From Conchocele bisecta (Eukaryota > Mollusca > Bivalvia > Lucinida > Thyasiridae): a stretch of DNA of 64,000 bases. This document shows, in pieces, positions 55,034 to 64,000 of the stretch. Under the pieces are notes generated by a model that saw nothing but the letters and a program-made list of their open reading frames with translations, was not told the origin of the DNA and ran no database searches. The stretch's first letter is position 1; the number at the start of each line of letters is the position of its first letter. The stretch is taken from the NCBI GenBank assembly GCA_029237695.1, contig CM055271.1:35212462-35276461 (forward strand), given 5' to 3'. The translations under genes were made by a program, and so were the position numbers.

Positions 55034-55254
55034 CTTTCGGTCTAGCTCCCTGGAACTCCGTCTTACTCCAGCTCTTCCTTTTCTTCTGCTGCACGTTCTT
55101 CATGGCCTCAGGGATGCCGCTGACCTTCACCATCTTCCTGTACGAATCCTCGATTGTGGGATCGTAGTCCTCGACAAACATGTTACTCACGAACTGCACC
55201 GTGATGCTCGACTTGCCCACACCGCCCGCACCAACGATCACAACCTGCGCGTTG
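55034..55254 (-). CDS. cpras1: cpRas1-like gene, exon 1 in this window (Ras P-loop and switch I)
   Basis: On the minus strand the frame reads [20 protein letters not shown] then [20 protein letters not shown] and [28 protein letters not shown] is the G1 P-loop and YDPTIEDSY switch I with the G2 Thr, nearly identical to classical Ras. There is no G3 to G5 motif in this or the next exons, as expected if the GTPase fold is permuted or split. The donor is AAAG|GTACAT at 55034, leaving phase 1. Upstream, an in-frame TGA lies nine codons before GVGK-bearing sequence and no ATG is present; an internal acceptor CGCAG (exon start 55244) is the likely 5' edge. Confidence 0.78.
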
Positions 55255-55262
55255 TAGGCCAG

Positions 55263-56258
55263 TGTTATAAATCACAGGTTGTCGTGCAAAGCATTGTGGC
55301 CAAATATTATCAAAATCGTTGAAGTGGTTCATAAGTTATTGAAATATGAAAGGTGTTACTAACGCACGCATGTATGTACGTACGTACGTACTTGAACTAA
55401 CGCTATATGCCCTCTTGCTTATAGTCAACCAGTTTAATAAATAGTGCATCTTACATGAGTGATGATTTAATATGTGCCATATCATGCGAAAAGGTACCTT
55501 ATGGCCAAAATGACGTTATCGAGTAAATGACGTCGCAAACGTTGCTTCCATTTACGCTTTTAACATTAGCTAACGTCGTTGTTGACAGCTGGTAATGACA
55601 AACGATATAAGTCTATTATCGTATGCTAGTCAGTGTGCAGTTAGCGAAACAAACAAATTGTATGCCAACATATAAATGTACGTTCTCCGGATTGTTATGA
55701 AAATAAATGATCAGAAACGAGTAATGTTCAATAGCATTTGAACATGTTGTGTCGGCAGCCCAGTTCGCATATGGACGGGATATATGTTTTTTTTATTTTG
55801 TATTATTATATAGTTTACACAGATTGCACATATGTACAGTAGATATGTGATATTATATGGATAAAATGTTATGTAATGTCTGATTTAATTTCATTTATGT
55901 GTGTCAGATTGCATTTAGTGAATAAAATTTCGTATTTGGTAAACGCGTACGACAGATTCCATTTAAAACTTGTGAAAACGTCATTTTGTCCGTCAATTTT
56001 TTTTAAGCTTAAAATTTAAACGACCTTGTAATGTATCTTTATTTACTAGGCCTGGTGAATTAGAGTATTGAAAATAGTTCTTAAAAAAATTGTTTAAATT
56101 CCATTAATCTGACATTTTGAGGGAAAAAACTGCAATGTATAGCACAAAATGATGTTAGTTTGACGGAATTGATGTCCCGGCGTTTACACCATGTTAATTA
56201 CCTGGTGTATTTGTTCAAGTCAAAGACCAACATCCTAGGTAAGTACAGTTTCTTATTG
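55263..56258. other. Intergenic or intronic DNA upstream of exon 1
   Basis: GTGGCCAAATATTATCAAAA and GTGGTTCATAAGTTATTG (55292-55345) form the 3' part of a dispersed repeat that directly abuts exon 1, followed by TACGTACGTACG (55377-55392). No further exon or promoter motif was recognised. Confidence 0.45.
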
Positions 56259-56415
56259 ATATAAATACTGTCCAATAATAAACAATAACATCTTCTGTTG
56301 TTTAGTTTGATATAAATACTGTCCAATAATAAACAATAACATCTTCTGTTGTTTAGTTTGATATAAATACTTCTCAATAATAAACAATAACATCTTCTGT
56401 TGTTTAGTTTGATTA
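56259..56415. repeat. 51-bp tandem repeat, three units
   Basis: GATATAAATACTGTCCAATA with AACAATAACATCTTCTGTTG recurs at 56259, 56309 and 56360. Units are nearly identical. The minus-strand peptide repeat LNNRRCYCLLL is a by-product. Confidence 0.85.
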
Positions 56416-57089
56416 AGGAAAGAAATTTTAAGGATTTCATTGTTGGTACGTATCGTACTGCGCATCTGTCAATCGAGTGACGTTTGCAAAATGTGAAGAA
56501 ACTCAAGCTTGTAAGCACGAATGTTTAATGAGGCTATCTTAGTTAGATAGGAACAACTCGTCCTTGTTAAAAAAATGTCACCATCGATAGTTTTTATACG
56601 ACTTTCGTACGAAATTCTAAAAAAAATAAGTTGCGAACATAATTTCTGTCAATTTTGTTTAGTGACGTTCGACCTATCACGCACTGTCTTAGAGGGTTAT
56701 TTTCCGTTGATTCATTCTAATTGGTTCATTGCGGTAAAAACCGAAGTAAACCGAATGCTTAAAAATGGCGGGCGGGTGAGAAACTGAGATATTTAGGTTG
56801 CTTTTTTTAAGTTTAATCGTGTCTGTCAACTTTATTTTATGTTCGCAACTAATGACGTTCTCAAAAGAGGTTGTGTTCTATCGATTCCAGTCATTTTGTG
56901 ACACTGATATTTTGTATTTGAGGTCAGAAATGCATTTGATTCGCCGGCAACAGGTAATCGCTTAGATAGTTTCTGTGTATGTTGAAAAACACCCATGCGC
57001 ATGAATGAACGTCATTTTCTGACGGAATAATTAGTTGCGATCGTATGTTTGTGACGGATATTTCTGTTGCTTACGTCAGGATTTGACAG
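56416..57089. other. AT-rich DNA, no gene seen
   Basis: Nothing recognised. Scattered AACGTCAT/ATGACGTT-like words foreshadow the tandem repeat that follows. Confidence 0.35.
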
Positions 57090-57600
57090 ATATTATATTG
57101 TGAACGTCATATCATGACAGAAAAATGAGGCGAACGTCATTTCTTGTGAAGTTGCTAAAGTCATTTTGACAGACAAAAGCTTAATACACTTGTTTTATCT
57201 TGTGAGTAGGGCAACTTATTTTATGATTTGAAAGTTTTTGTGCTTTGCTTAACACCAGAGTTAATTTTGAAACTTAATAACCCATTGTACAAACAATTGT
57301 GACCATTTATGTTGTGAACGTCAGCTTTTGACAGACTTTTAGTTGTGAATGTCATATCATGACAGACAAATGAGGCGAACGTCATTTCTTGTGAAGTTGA
57401 TAAAGTCATTTTGACAGACAAAAGCTTAATAAACTTGTTTAATCTTGTAGGTAGGGCCACTTATTGTATGATTTGAAAGTTGTAGTGTTTTGCTTAACAC
57501 TAGAGTTAATTTTGAAACTTAATAACCCATTGTACAAACAATTGTGACCATTAATGTTGTGAACGTCAGCTTTTGACAGACTTAAAGTTGTGAATGTCAT
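57090..57600. repeat. 247-bp tandem duplication
   Basis: TGAGGCGAACGTCATTTCTT and GACAGACAAAAGCTTAATA...CTTGTTT occur in both units (starting about 57097 and 57343), with a third partial start near 57588. Identity is high. Confidence 0.8.
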
Positions 57601-57999
57601 CCTTTTAACTTACCTTCTTGTTTAACGTCTACACTACCTGAGGTAGTCAACAAAATCTCCTATCCTGTTAAAGGCGGCAACAATCCAAACAAACTTAGAA
57701 CTGTGTTTTCACAAACAAACTTAGAATTGTGTTTTCTCCCAACTGTTCAGACTCTTCTCATAGACATAGAGCTCCGAAATGGAAGACACGGTCCGTGATG
57801 ACACCAACAGCCTTGGTGACAGTAAGTCAGGTAAAAAAGTGTTTCCATTCATGGGCTCACTATATTTTATTTTTGCCTTATAAATGAGCTGCGGTCCACG
57901 TGCGAAGTTACCTTCAACCCAAACAGACCCAGATCAACCTGTTACTGCCCTTGATTTTGTGAAAATTGGCCTTTTGAGCCATTGCGGACTCTAATTCAC
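57601..57999. other. Intergenic DNA, no gene confirmed
   Basis: At 57779 ATGGAAGACACGGTCCGTGA is followed by ACACCAACAGCCTTGGTGACAG and then GTAAGT-like sequence (AG|TAAGTCAGG), reminiscent of a short first exon (MEDTVRDDTNSLGDS). The evidence is too thin to call it a gene. Confidence 0.25.
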
Positions 58000-59230
58000 A
58001 AAGTTTATTTATACCCCCCGCAACGAGTTGTGGGGTGGGGGGTATACTGGAGTCAGGTTGTCCGTCCGGATTTGTCCGTGCGTCCGTCCGTCCCGTCCGT
58101 CCGTCCGTCCGTCCGTCCGTACCACTTTACGTTTAGCATTTGCGCTTAGCAAATATGTTTAAGTCGTTTCTTTGCAACGGCTTCATGCATTTCAATAATA
58201 TTTGGCTACAGTGTTTACCTGAACATACTTGAGTGTCACATATGTACCCGGGTTCTTACACGCAAGGTCAAGGTCACGAAATTGTACTTGGAATTTACGT
58301 TCAGCATTTGCGTTTAGCAAATATGTTTAAGTCGTTTCTTTGCAGCGGCTTCATGGATTTCAATAATATTTGGCTACAGTGTTTAGCTGAACATACTCCA
58401 GTGTCACATATGTACTCTGGTTCTTACACCCAATGTCAAGTTCACGAAATTGTACTTAGAATTTACGTTTAGCATTTGCGTTTAGCAAATATGTTTAAGT
58501 CGTTTCTTTGAAGCGGCTTCGTGGATTTCAATAATATTTGGCTACAGTGTTTAGCTGAACATACTCCAGTGTCACATATGTACCCGGGTTCTTACACCCA
58601 AGGTCAAGGTCACGAAATTGTACTTAGAATTTACGTTTAGCATTTGCGTTTAGCAAATATGTTTAAGTCGTTTCTTTGCAACGGCTTCATGCATTTCAAT
58701 AATATTTGGCTACATGTTTACCTGAACATACTTGAGTGTCACATATGTACCCGGGTTCTTACACCCAAGGTCAAGGTCACGAAATTGTACTTAGAATTTA
58801 TGTTGAGCATTTGAGTCTAGCAAATATGTTTACGTCGTTTCTTTGCAACGGCTTCATGGATTTAATATGTCATGCATGCATTCCTCTAAGGGTCTACTAT
58901 CATGCTGTGACAAATCCACGACCATCATACCCCCGCTTACCCCAAGGTCACATACTTAGTGCTTTAGCAAAACTTAACTTCAGAGAAAACTGTTATAACT
59001 TCTGTTACCTTAATGGGAAATTCTTAATATTTCATTTATGCATTGCTGTAAGGGTCTACTATCATGCTGTGACAAATCCAGGGCAGTGAGACCCCCGCTA
59101 ACCCCAATGTCAAGGTCACATACTTAGGTTGTTCACAAAAATTAACTTTGAAAATGTCTCTACATGGGGGTGTCTGGACCCACACGGGGGGTATTCCGTA
59201 AGCCTCGCTTACTGACAAATCTAGTTTCAA
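58000..59230. mobile_element. Pearl-like element: (GTCC)n tract plus 168-bp tandem core
   Basis: Left edge ATACCCCCCGCAAC...GGGGGGTATACTGG hairpin (58012-58050), GAGTCAGGTTGTCCG, (GTCC)n tract (58059-58120), then four and a half units of exactly 168 bp (GTTTAAGTCGTTTCTTTG at 58157, 58325, 58493, 58661, 58828), two inverted units of the CACAGCATGATAGT family (58860-59130), and a right edge with GGGGTATTCCGTAAGCCTCG. Inverted relative to the element at 10078-10940, with which it shares both edges. Confidence 0.68.
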
Positions 59231-59378
59231 TCTTCAACAAGCTATCATAAAATATATATGTATGATCACACATGGTAATGATGTTGTTTTGCCCTTTTGA
59301 TTTATCCAACACGCTAAAATGTGCCCTTTTTGTGGAACAACACCACGCCTGCCTAAATTCCTAGAATAAACACTAATC

Positions 59379-59674
59379 ATGGTGGGATACAAAATGTATG
59401 CTTCATTCAGAAGCAAGAGCTCTCTAGTCCCGAATTCATGTGGAGAAAGATTTGTTTGGTTTTCAGGAACTCACAAGAGTAAGTCTGCCCTGTCTCGAAA
59501 TAAAATGAAAACAGAAGATCCAGAAAGGTACAGAATATATCTAGATAAACAGAAGGTGACAGCCAAACAGAGGCGTGAGGAACTGAAAAGGGAGTTACAG
59601 AAGAAAAAAGGAAATTAGCAATCTAAAGCCAAAAAAGCACATCAAAATGAGATGCAGAGAGGCAGACAAAAAAG
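59379..59674 (+). pseudogene. Transposase-like gene, basic N-terminal exon
   Basis: ATG at 59379 opens a frame with SALSRNKMKTEDPERYRIYL and DKQKVTAKQRREELKRELQK, a Lys/Arg-rich helical segment typical of the N terminus of an unclassified transposase-like family found in many invertebrates. TAG at 59616-59618 interrupts it, after which the same frame continues to the donor AAAG|GTCAGT at 59674. Phase 2 at the end matches the next exon. Confidence 0.6.
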
Positions 59675-60055
59675 GTCAGTAGGATCTAGCATTGAATTTA
59701 GTACATTTCATAGAATATTAAACACTGAAATGGATCACAACACATTGCAAAACTTCACTTAGCTGCGTCATACGAAAATGCAACCTAGACATATAGAACG
59801 GATTAAAATATCGCCAAATTGCCTTTAAGGATTTTGAGCTAATCTTGAAATTTGGAACATCCACAAATGGGTCTATGGTGGGCGTCAACATCACTCTGTC
59901 AAATTGTTTGTGTGAATGAAATCTAGGTCAATTTCGAAACTGGATTATGTGGGGTTTAAAACTTGGTCACTAGTACAAATCTTTCGAAACCATTGTTAAC
60001 ACATATTTAGCAAGGAAAGTGTTTATAAATAGCTCTTGCTTAAACTTATTCACAG

Positions 60056-62880
60056 GTATATGGAGAGAAAGAAAGAACAAGGGATAAGCATCAAAAGTTC
60101 AACACCTAGTACAAAGGCTAAACCTCAAACAAGGAACAGTATTGAAACAAAAAGGGAGTACACTAGACAAAAGAAAAGAAAAGAAAGACAGGAAATGTCG
60201 TGGCAAAAAAAGATGTGGATTAGAAAGAAGGACAGAGAAAAAAAAAGAAAAATAGAAAAGAAGCAGCGAAACTAAAGGAAATTTTATCAACATCAACAGG
60301 AAGTCCGTTTGCGTCTAAAAAAACAGAGTACAATATAACATCAAAAGTAAGGAAAAGTATACCTAAATCACCAACACAATTTGCGAAAGTTGTGGATAAT
60401 TTGCTGTCCAAAGCATCACCAAGGAAAGTAGAAGCTCTAAAACAGCTGGAAATTTCAAAGTCAACTGCAAGTGTGCAATATGCCAGAAAGGTACTGCCTA
60501 TTAAACAGGTGTTGAAAAGTTCGAAGTTTTCTTCGGTCATTGTCGCTGAGCATTTAGTAAAAAAATATAGAGCAGGACATATAGCACATAGAAAAGGTTC
60601 TATCATGAAGTGAAAATCTCATGTTGATAGAAATTCGATTCAGAAATTTTTTCTTCGGGAAGATATTTCCAGAGTCTTGCCAGGGAAGAGATACACGACA
60701 AAGGATAGACCGGGGTATGCGATGCAAGTATCTCTAAAGCAGCACATTCTAAATATCTAGCTGAAAATCCAACAAAACGTGTGAGCCTTGGCAAGTTTGC
60801 TGCATTGCGGACAAAGAATGTTCGTCTATTGAGTGTTTCTGATAGGGAATTTTGTTGTTGTGTTTATTGCGTCAATGTACGTTACAAAATGCTTTGCTTG
60901 AGTAGAGCTGTTGTTTACAATGACAAGAAAAAAACATGTGAAACTGATGTTCTAGATATTGTGCTCTGCCCAAAACGTAATGGCCAAAGATATCACGACC
61001 CTGATTGCATCAATGCTAACTGTAGTGATTGCAAGAACTATATGGCTACTTTGAATCAGTATTATCGTACCGTCCCAGATGATAAACAATTAACATGGAC
61101 AAGATGGGAGTACAGAGAGACATAAAAAGGCAAACGCAAGAGAGTGGTTGTGACAAAGAAAGGCAACAAGCAGGCATGCTTGGAGGAGTTTGTTGAAAAT
61201 AATCTTAAGAGACCAGTTCAAGCAATTAGCTATTTCCAACACATTCACACAGCGCATTGGCAAATTGCTCAGTTCAATCAAATCAAGAATCAACTTCCCA
61301 CTTATGACATTTTACAAGTCATGGACTTTGCAAAGAATAGAGAAATCAAATATCAAGATGAAATCAAGGGAGCATTCTATACAGCTGGCCAAATTACAAT
61401 GCACCCAATCATCACATTTTACAAGGCAGACACTGGTTTAGTAAGAAATTCAAGTATAGTGATCTCAGGGGATAACGGCCATGATTAGTATGCAGTTCAG
61501 CATTTTCAGGAGATAGTTGATCTTGAACTTGAAGAGAAATTTGGAGCCTGCAAACCAAACAGGAAAGTCATCTTTAGCGATGGATGTAGCGGTCAGTATA
61601 AGTCAAAGGGACCGTTTGCTGAATGTGACGCTGAAACCGGTGTTGTGAATCGGTGTATTGACAGAGCTATTGTAGCTAATCAGACGGTTATAAATGATGC
61701 AGAAGATCTGTACCAATAATGTAAGAAAATTGGAATCAAACTCGCCATTTTCGAAAAGAACATTTCATTTAGTGAAATTAGGGGAAATAGACACAGAGAG
61801 ACCTGATATAATGAAAGCACAGACTGTGCAGGACACTCGAAAAATCCACCAAGCATTGAATCTTCAAACCAGAAACACTTTCAAGGCTCAAAATTTGTCG
61901 TGTTTTTGCATGAAGTGTGAAGCTGGCAACCCTGATTGTCTGAATTCAAAGTATGTGAACTCGTATAAAGAGAAGACCCTCGTAGAACAAACAAAGTCAA
62001 GTAAAACTCGAGCAGGTGAATCAAAGAAGTCCACATCAGAAAAACCAAAGGCAGGTAAAACAAGACAATCAGAAGAAAAACCAAAGAAAGGTAAAACAGT
62101 GAAACAATCAGAAGAAAAACCAGAGACAGGTAAAACAAGAGGACGATCAGAAACATCAAATGCAGAAAATGAACGTCAGCAGTATTTCAGTTCATTATTA
62201 ACCACAATGGAACTATCAGGATCAGAAGGATTTGCAAAATTGAAAGAAGTAAGCTCAGCCCTTCATACTGAAATAAATGATAAGTATCCATTGGAAACTG
62301 TTGACGGTCATTTCAGTTTTGCAGACGGGAAAATTTGCAGACTTGTACATTGATAACAATTATTTGAACAGAGGTAAAAACTTTCCAGAACAAGAATCCA
62401 AATTCCTTGATAAAACCTACACAATGTTTTCGGAGCAATATATACCTGGTAACAAAGTAACAAAAACAGTCACTGAACAAATATTTGAAGAAGAGACAGT
62501 GAAAATCTGTAAAAGAGGTTCATATATTGGCATATGGCAGCTATTTGCCTTAAGCTCTGTTCTAAAAAAGAAAATCTCTTCACTGTACCCAAACATAGGT
62601 CAGAGTTCCGTGAAGCAGGTGCTGAATAGAAACATACTTCCGAGGCAAGGGACCACAATGAACCAATCGTTACAGTAATGTGGACATCCACGCGAACAGA
62701 TATGGTACCACAACACTTGATTCCGAACCACTTTGTGCCACTTTTACCTACCACACGACTGCCATATGTCTCTGAAATGATGGGAGATTTAAGTGGCATG
62801 ATTGACGGCTTCGACTTCAATGACTAATATGCTGATCTATCCCTGGATGATACCATGATGGACACCATCCTTACTACTCT
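60056..62880 (+). pseudogene. Transposase-like gene, main exon (DDE/RNase H-like family), decayed
   Basis: After acceptor TTATTCACAG the exon reads RYMERKKEQG in phase, then a basic region, KSIPKSPTQFAKVVDN, FFLREDISRVLPGKRYTTK, LAENPTKRVSLGKFAALRTK, QVMDFAKNREIKYQDEIKG, VISGDNGHD, VIFSDGCSGQYKSKGPFA, ETGVVNRCIDRAIVANQTVI, and near the end YIGIWQLFALSSVLKKKISS and MWTSTRTDMVPQHLIPNHFV. Order and motifs match a large family of uncharacterised transposase-like proteins; FSDG and DFA would hold acidic catalytic residues. A segment expected between KGPFA and ETGVVN (with H-G-K-G) is missing. Stops occur at 60613, 61125, 61488, about 61720 and 62825, and frameshifts near 60262, 60740 and 61720. 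It ends at CT|GTAAGT. Confidence 0.72.
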
Positions 62881-62979
62881 GTAAGTTTAGGTACTTTTCG
62901 AAGCTTTGTAGGTCCACTTTTCGAAGAAAAAGCAGAGTTATTGTCATAAACCAGTCGTCAGTGTCGGTTAAGTTTTCTT

Positions 62980-63190
62980 GAGAATACATACAGGAGAGAA
63001 ATGTTTTAAATGTGATGTTATCCAATGCTTGTCTTGAGAATACATACAGGGAAGAAAATTTCTAAATGTGATCTTATCCAATGCTTGTCTTGAACATACA
63101 TGCAGTTTTAAATGTGATCTTTTCTTATGCTTATAAATCTTGAGAATACATACAGAGGAGAAAAGTTTTGAATGTGAAGTTCTTTTCTAA
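62980..63190 (+). repeat. Degenerate repeats resembling C2H2 zinc-finger linkers
   Basis: Four copies of CTTGAGAATACATACAGG(A)GAGAAA plus TTTTAAATGTGA spaced 49-56 bp. The first reads RIHTGEKCFKCDV, the linker and first Cys pair of a C2H2 zinc finger; later copies diverge. They lie in the intron between the main transposase exon and the duplicated exons. Confidence 0.55.
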
Positions 63191-63423
63191 GTTTTTGTTT
63201 ATGGTCTCTAACTTCAATACTGTCATAGCTATTGCTTGGTAACTTGACATGATTATGTCTTAAATTACTAGTACATGCACTTAATACACTTAAAGTATTA
63301 GTAGAATAAAATCAGTGAATTGAATTTTGACTGGGTCAAAGCTGGTCACAGATTTTATTTCTCAAAAACAACTACATGTACATGTATTAGATAACATCAC
63401 GAGTATGATGTCTCATTGCACAG

Positions 63424-63570
63424 GTCCTCAAGCACCCCCATGCCTGATAGCACCCCCATACTACATAAAAGCACCGCCACACCTGAGGGAATTGAGGAGA
63501 TAACAAAGACTGGTGAAGTTGCCAAGTGGGATGATGATATTGACTTGTCAGGACGTGAAATCCAGTCAAG
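63424..63570 (+). CDS. Duplicated exon A of the transposase-like gene
   Basis: 147 nt between acceptor TCATTGCACAG and donor GTAAAG. Phase 2-2: it joins the CT of the main exon to give Leu, then reads SSTPMPDSTPILHKSTATPE, GIEEITKTGEVAKWDDDIDL, SGREIQS. A Pro/Thr-rich start is followed by the acidic block DDDIDLSGREIQS. No domain known. Frame and splice sites are intact although the upstream exon is decayed, so it could belong to a younger or separate transcript. Confidence 0.6.
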
Positions 63571-63767
63571 GTAAAGTAAAAGTTTCAGTAACCTTTATAA
63601 ATATCAATTACAATTTACTTAGATAGATACCTTCAATGACCTGTAAAATGTTAAGTACACCCTTAGTTTTATAGAATATCTGACATTGGAAGAATCTTAC
63701 TATAACATCAAATTGATTAATAGATTGAGTCCATTATGCAATGTTTATTAATGATGCTTTATTGTAG

Positions 63768-63950
63768 CAACGGTACCAAAGACGTTGACCCCACCCTCAC
63801 GCGTGATGGCACCCCTACACCTGATGGCACCCCCACACCTGAGGACACCGGGCCCACACCTGATGGCACCTCCAGATCCAATCGAACTGAGGAGATAACC
63901 ATTGCTGGTGGTGATGATATTGACTTGTCAGGACGTGAAATCCAGTCAAG
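63768..63950 (+). CDS. Duplicated exon B of the transposase-like gene
   Basis: 183 nt between acceptor TTTATTGTAG and donor GTAAAG, again phase 2-2. Reads NGTKDVDPTLTRDGTPTPDG, then TPTPEDTGPTPDGTSRSNRT and EEITIAGGDDIDLSGREIQS. The 3' third and about 40 bp of following intron are nearly identical to exon A, so the exon with its donor was duplicated in tandem; the 5' part contains a TPDGTP minirepeat absent from exon A. A further copy may lie beyond the window. Confidence 0.62.
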
Positions 63951-64000
63951 GTAAAGTCAAAGTTTCAGTAACCTTTATAAATCTCAATCACACTCTACTT

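Noticed and set aside
54954..55241. A complete ordinary Ras gene
   Set aside because: Only G1 and G2 are present; the frame continues past a splice donor into transposon sequence, and the phase-matched exon 2 leads to a different architecture.
56198..56518. Minus frame with LNNRRCYCLLL repeats
   Set aside because: By-product of a 51-bp tandem repeat (17 codons).
58233..59089. Two related plus-strand frames beginning MSHMYPGSYTQ
   Set aside because: The 168-bp repeat unit is a multiple of three and so keeps frames open; the peptide resembles no domain.

Overview
This is a eukaryotic, intron-rich, AT-rich window that I read as animal DNA, most likely from a bivalve or other mollusc. The reasons are a long-intron gene of the circularly permutated Ras protein 1 (cpRas1) type, several LINE clades, a Ngaro/PAT-like tyrosine-recombinase retroelement, many short inverted-repeat elements, and 155-180 bp tandem arrays joined to ACGG-type tetranucleotide tracts (an architecture I recall from oyster Pearl elements). 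Species cannot be named from sequence alone.

The backbone of the window is one protein-coding gene on the minus strand, with seven exons at 55254-55034, 41785-41672, 29576-29396, 28033-27798, 27270-27186, 10017-9811 and 6481-6292. Every junction is phase-compatible and together they encode a half Ras domain (P-loop plus switch I), a basic linker, a Sec23/24-type zinc finger split across an exon junction, and a von Willebrand A domain with MIDAS residues. The 3' part of the gene is not in the window or was not found. Its introns hold almost everything else.

Layout: 0.5-3.8 kb, degraded LINE (minus) with a 2A-like N-terminal motif. 4.7-9.8 kb, small inverted-repeat elements, tandem repeats and exon 7. 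9.8-15.2 kb, exon 6 and a block of tandem arrays with ACGG-like microsatellites. 17.0-18.1 kb, relic of a Ty3/gypsy integrase. 19.2-23.9 kb, LINE with ORF1 and ORF2 (plus). 24.3-29.6 kb, a 177-bp array, a family of inverted-repeat elements, and exons 5, 4 and 3. 31.7-38.2 kb, possible minus-strand exons of an unidentified Cys-containing protein, plus an I-clade-like LINE fragment (34.0-36.3 kb, plus) and a 305-bp array. 39.1-40.4 kb, TA-flanked DNA transposon. 41.3-41.8 kb, exon 2 with a minisatellite at its donor. 43.4-47.1 kb, Tx1/L1-like LINE (minus). 47.8-48.3 kb, Tc1-like deletion derivative. 48.97-55.01 kb, a structurally complete Ngaro-like element with split direct repeats (A1 ... B1-A2-B2), ending 18 bp from the exon 1 splice donor. 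56-59.2 kb, more tandem arrays. 59.4-64 kb, an intron-containing, decayed transposase-like gene (plus) whose last two exons in the window are tandem duplicates.

Most notable are two exons of the cpRas-like gene (2 and 5) whose splice donors lie at the edge of minisatellites that repeat the donor itself. At exon 2 the first two extra donors are spaced exactly 36 nt apart and stay in phase, so the array could supply optional 12-codon extensions.
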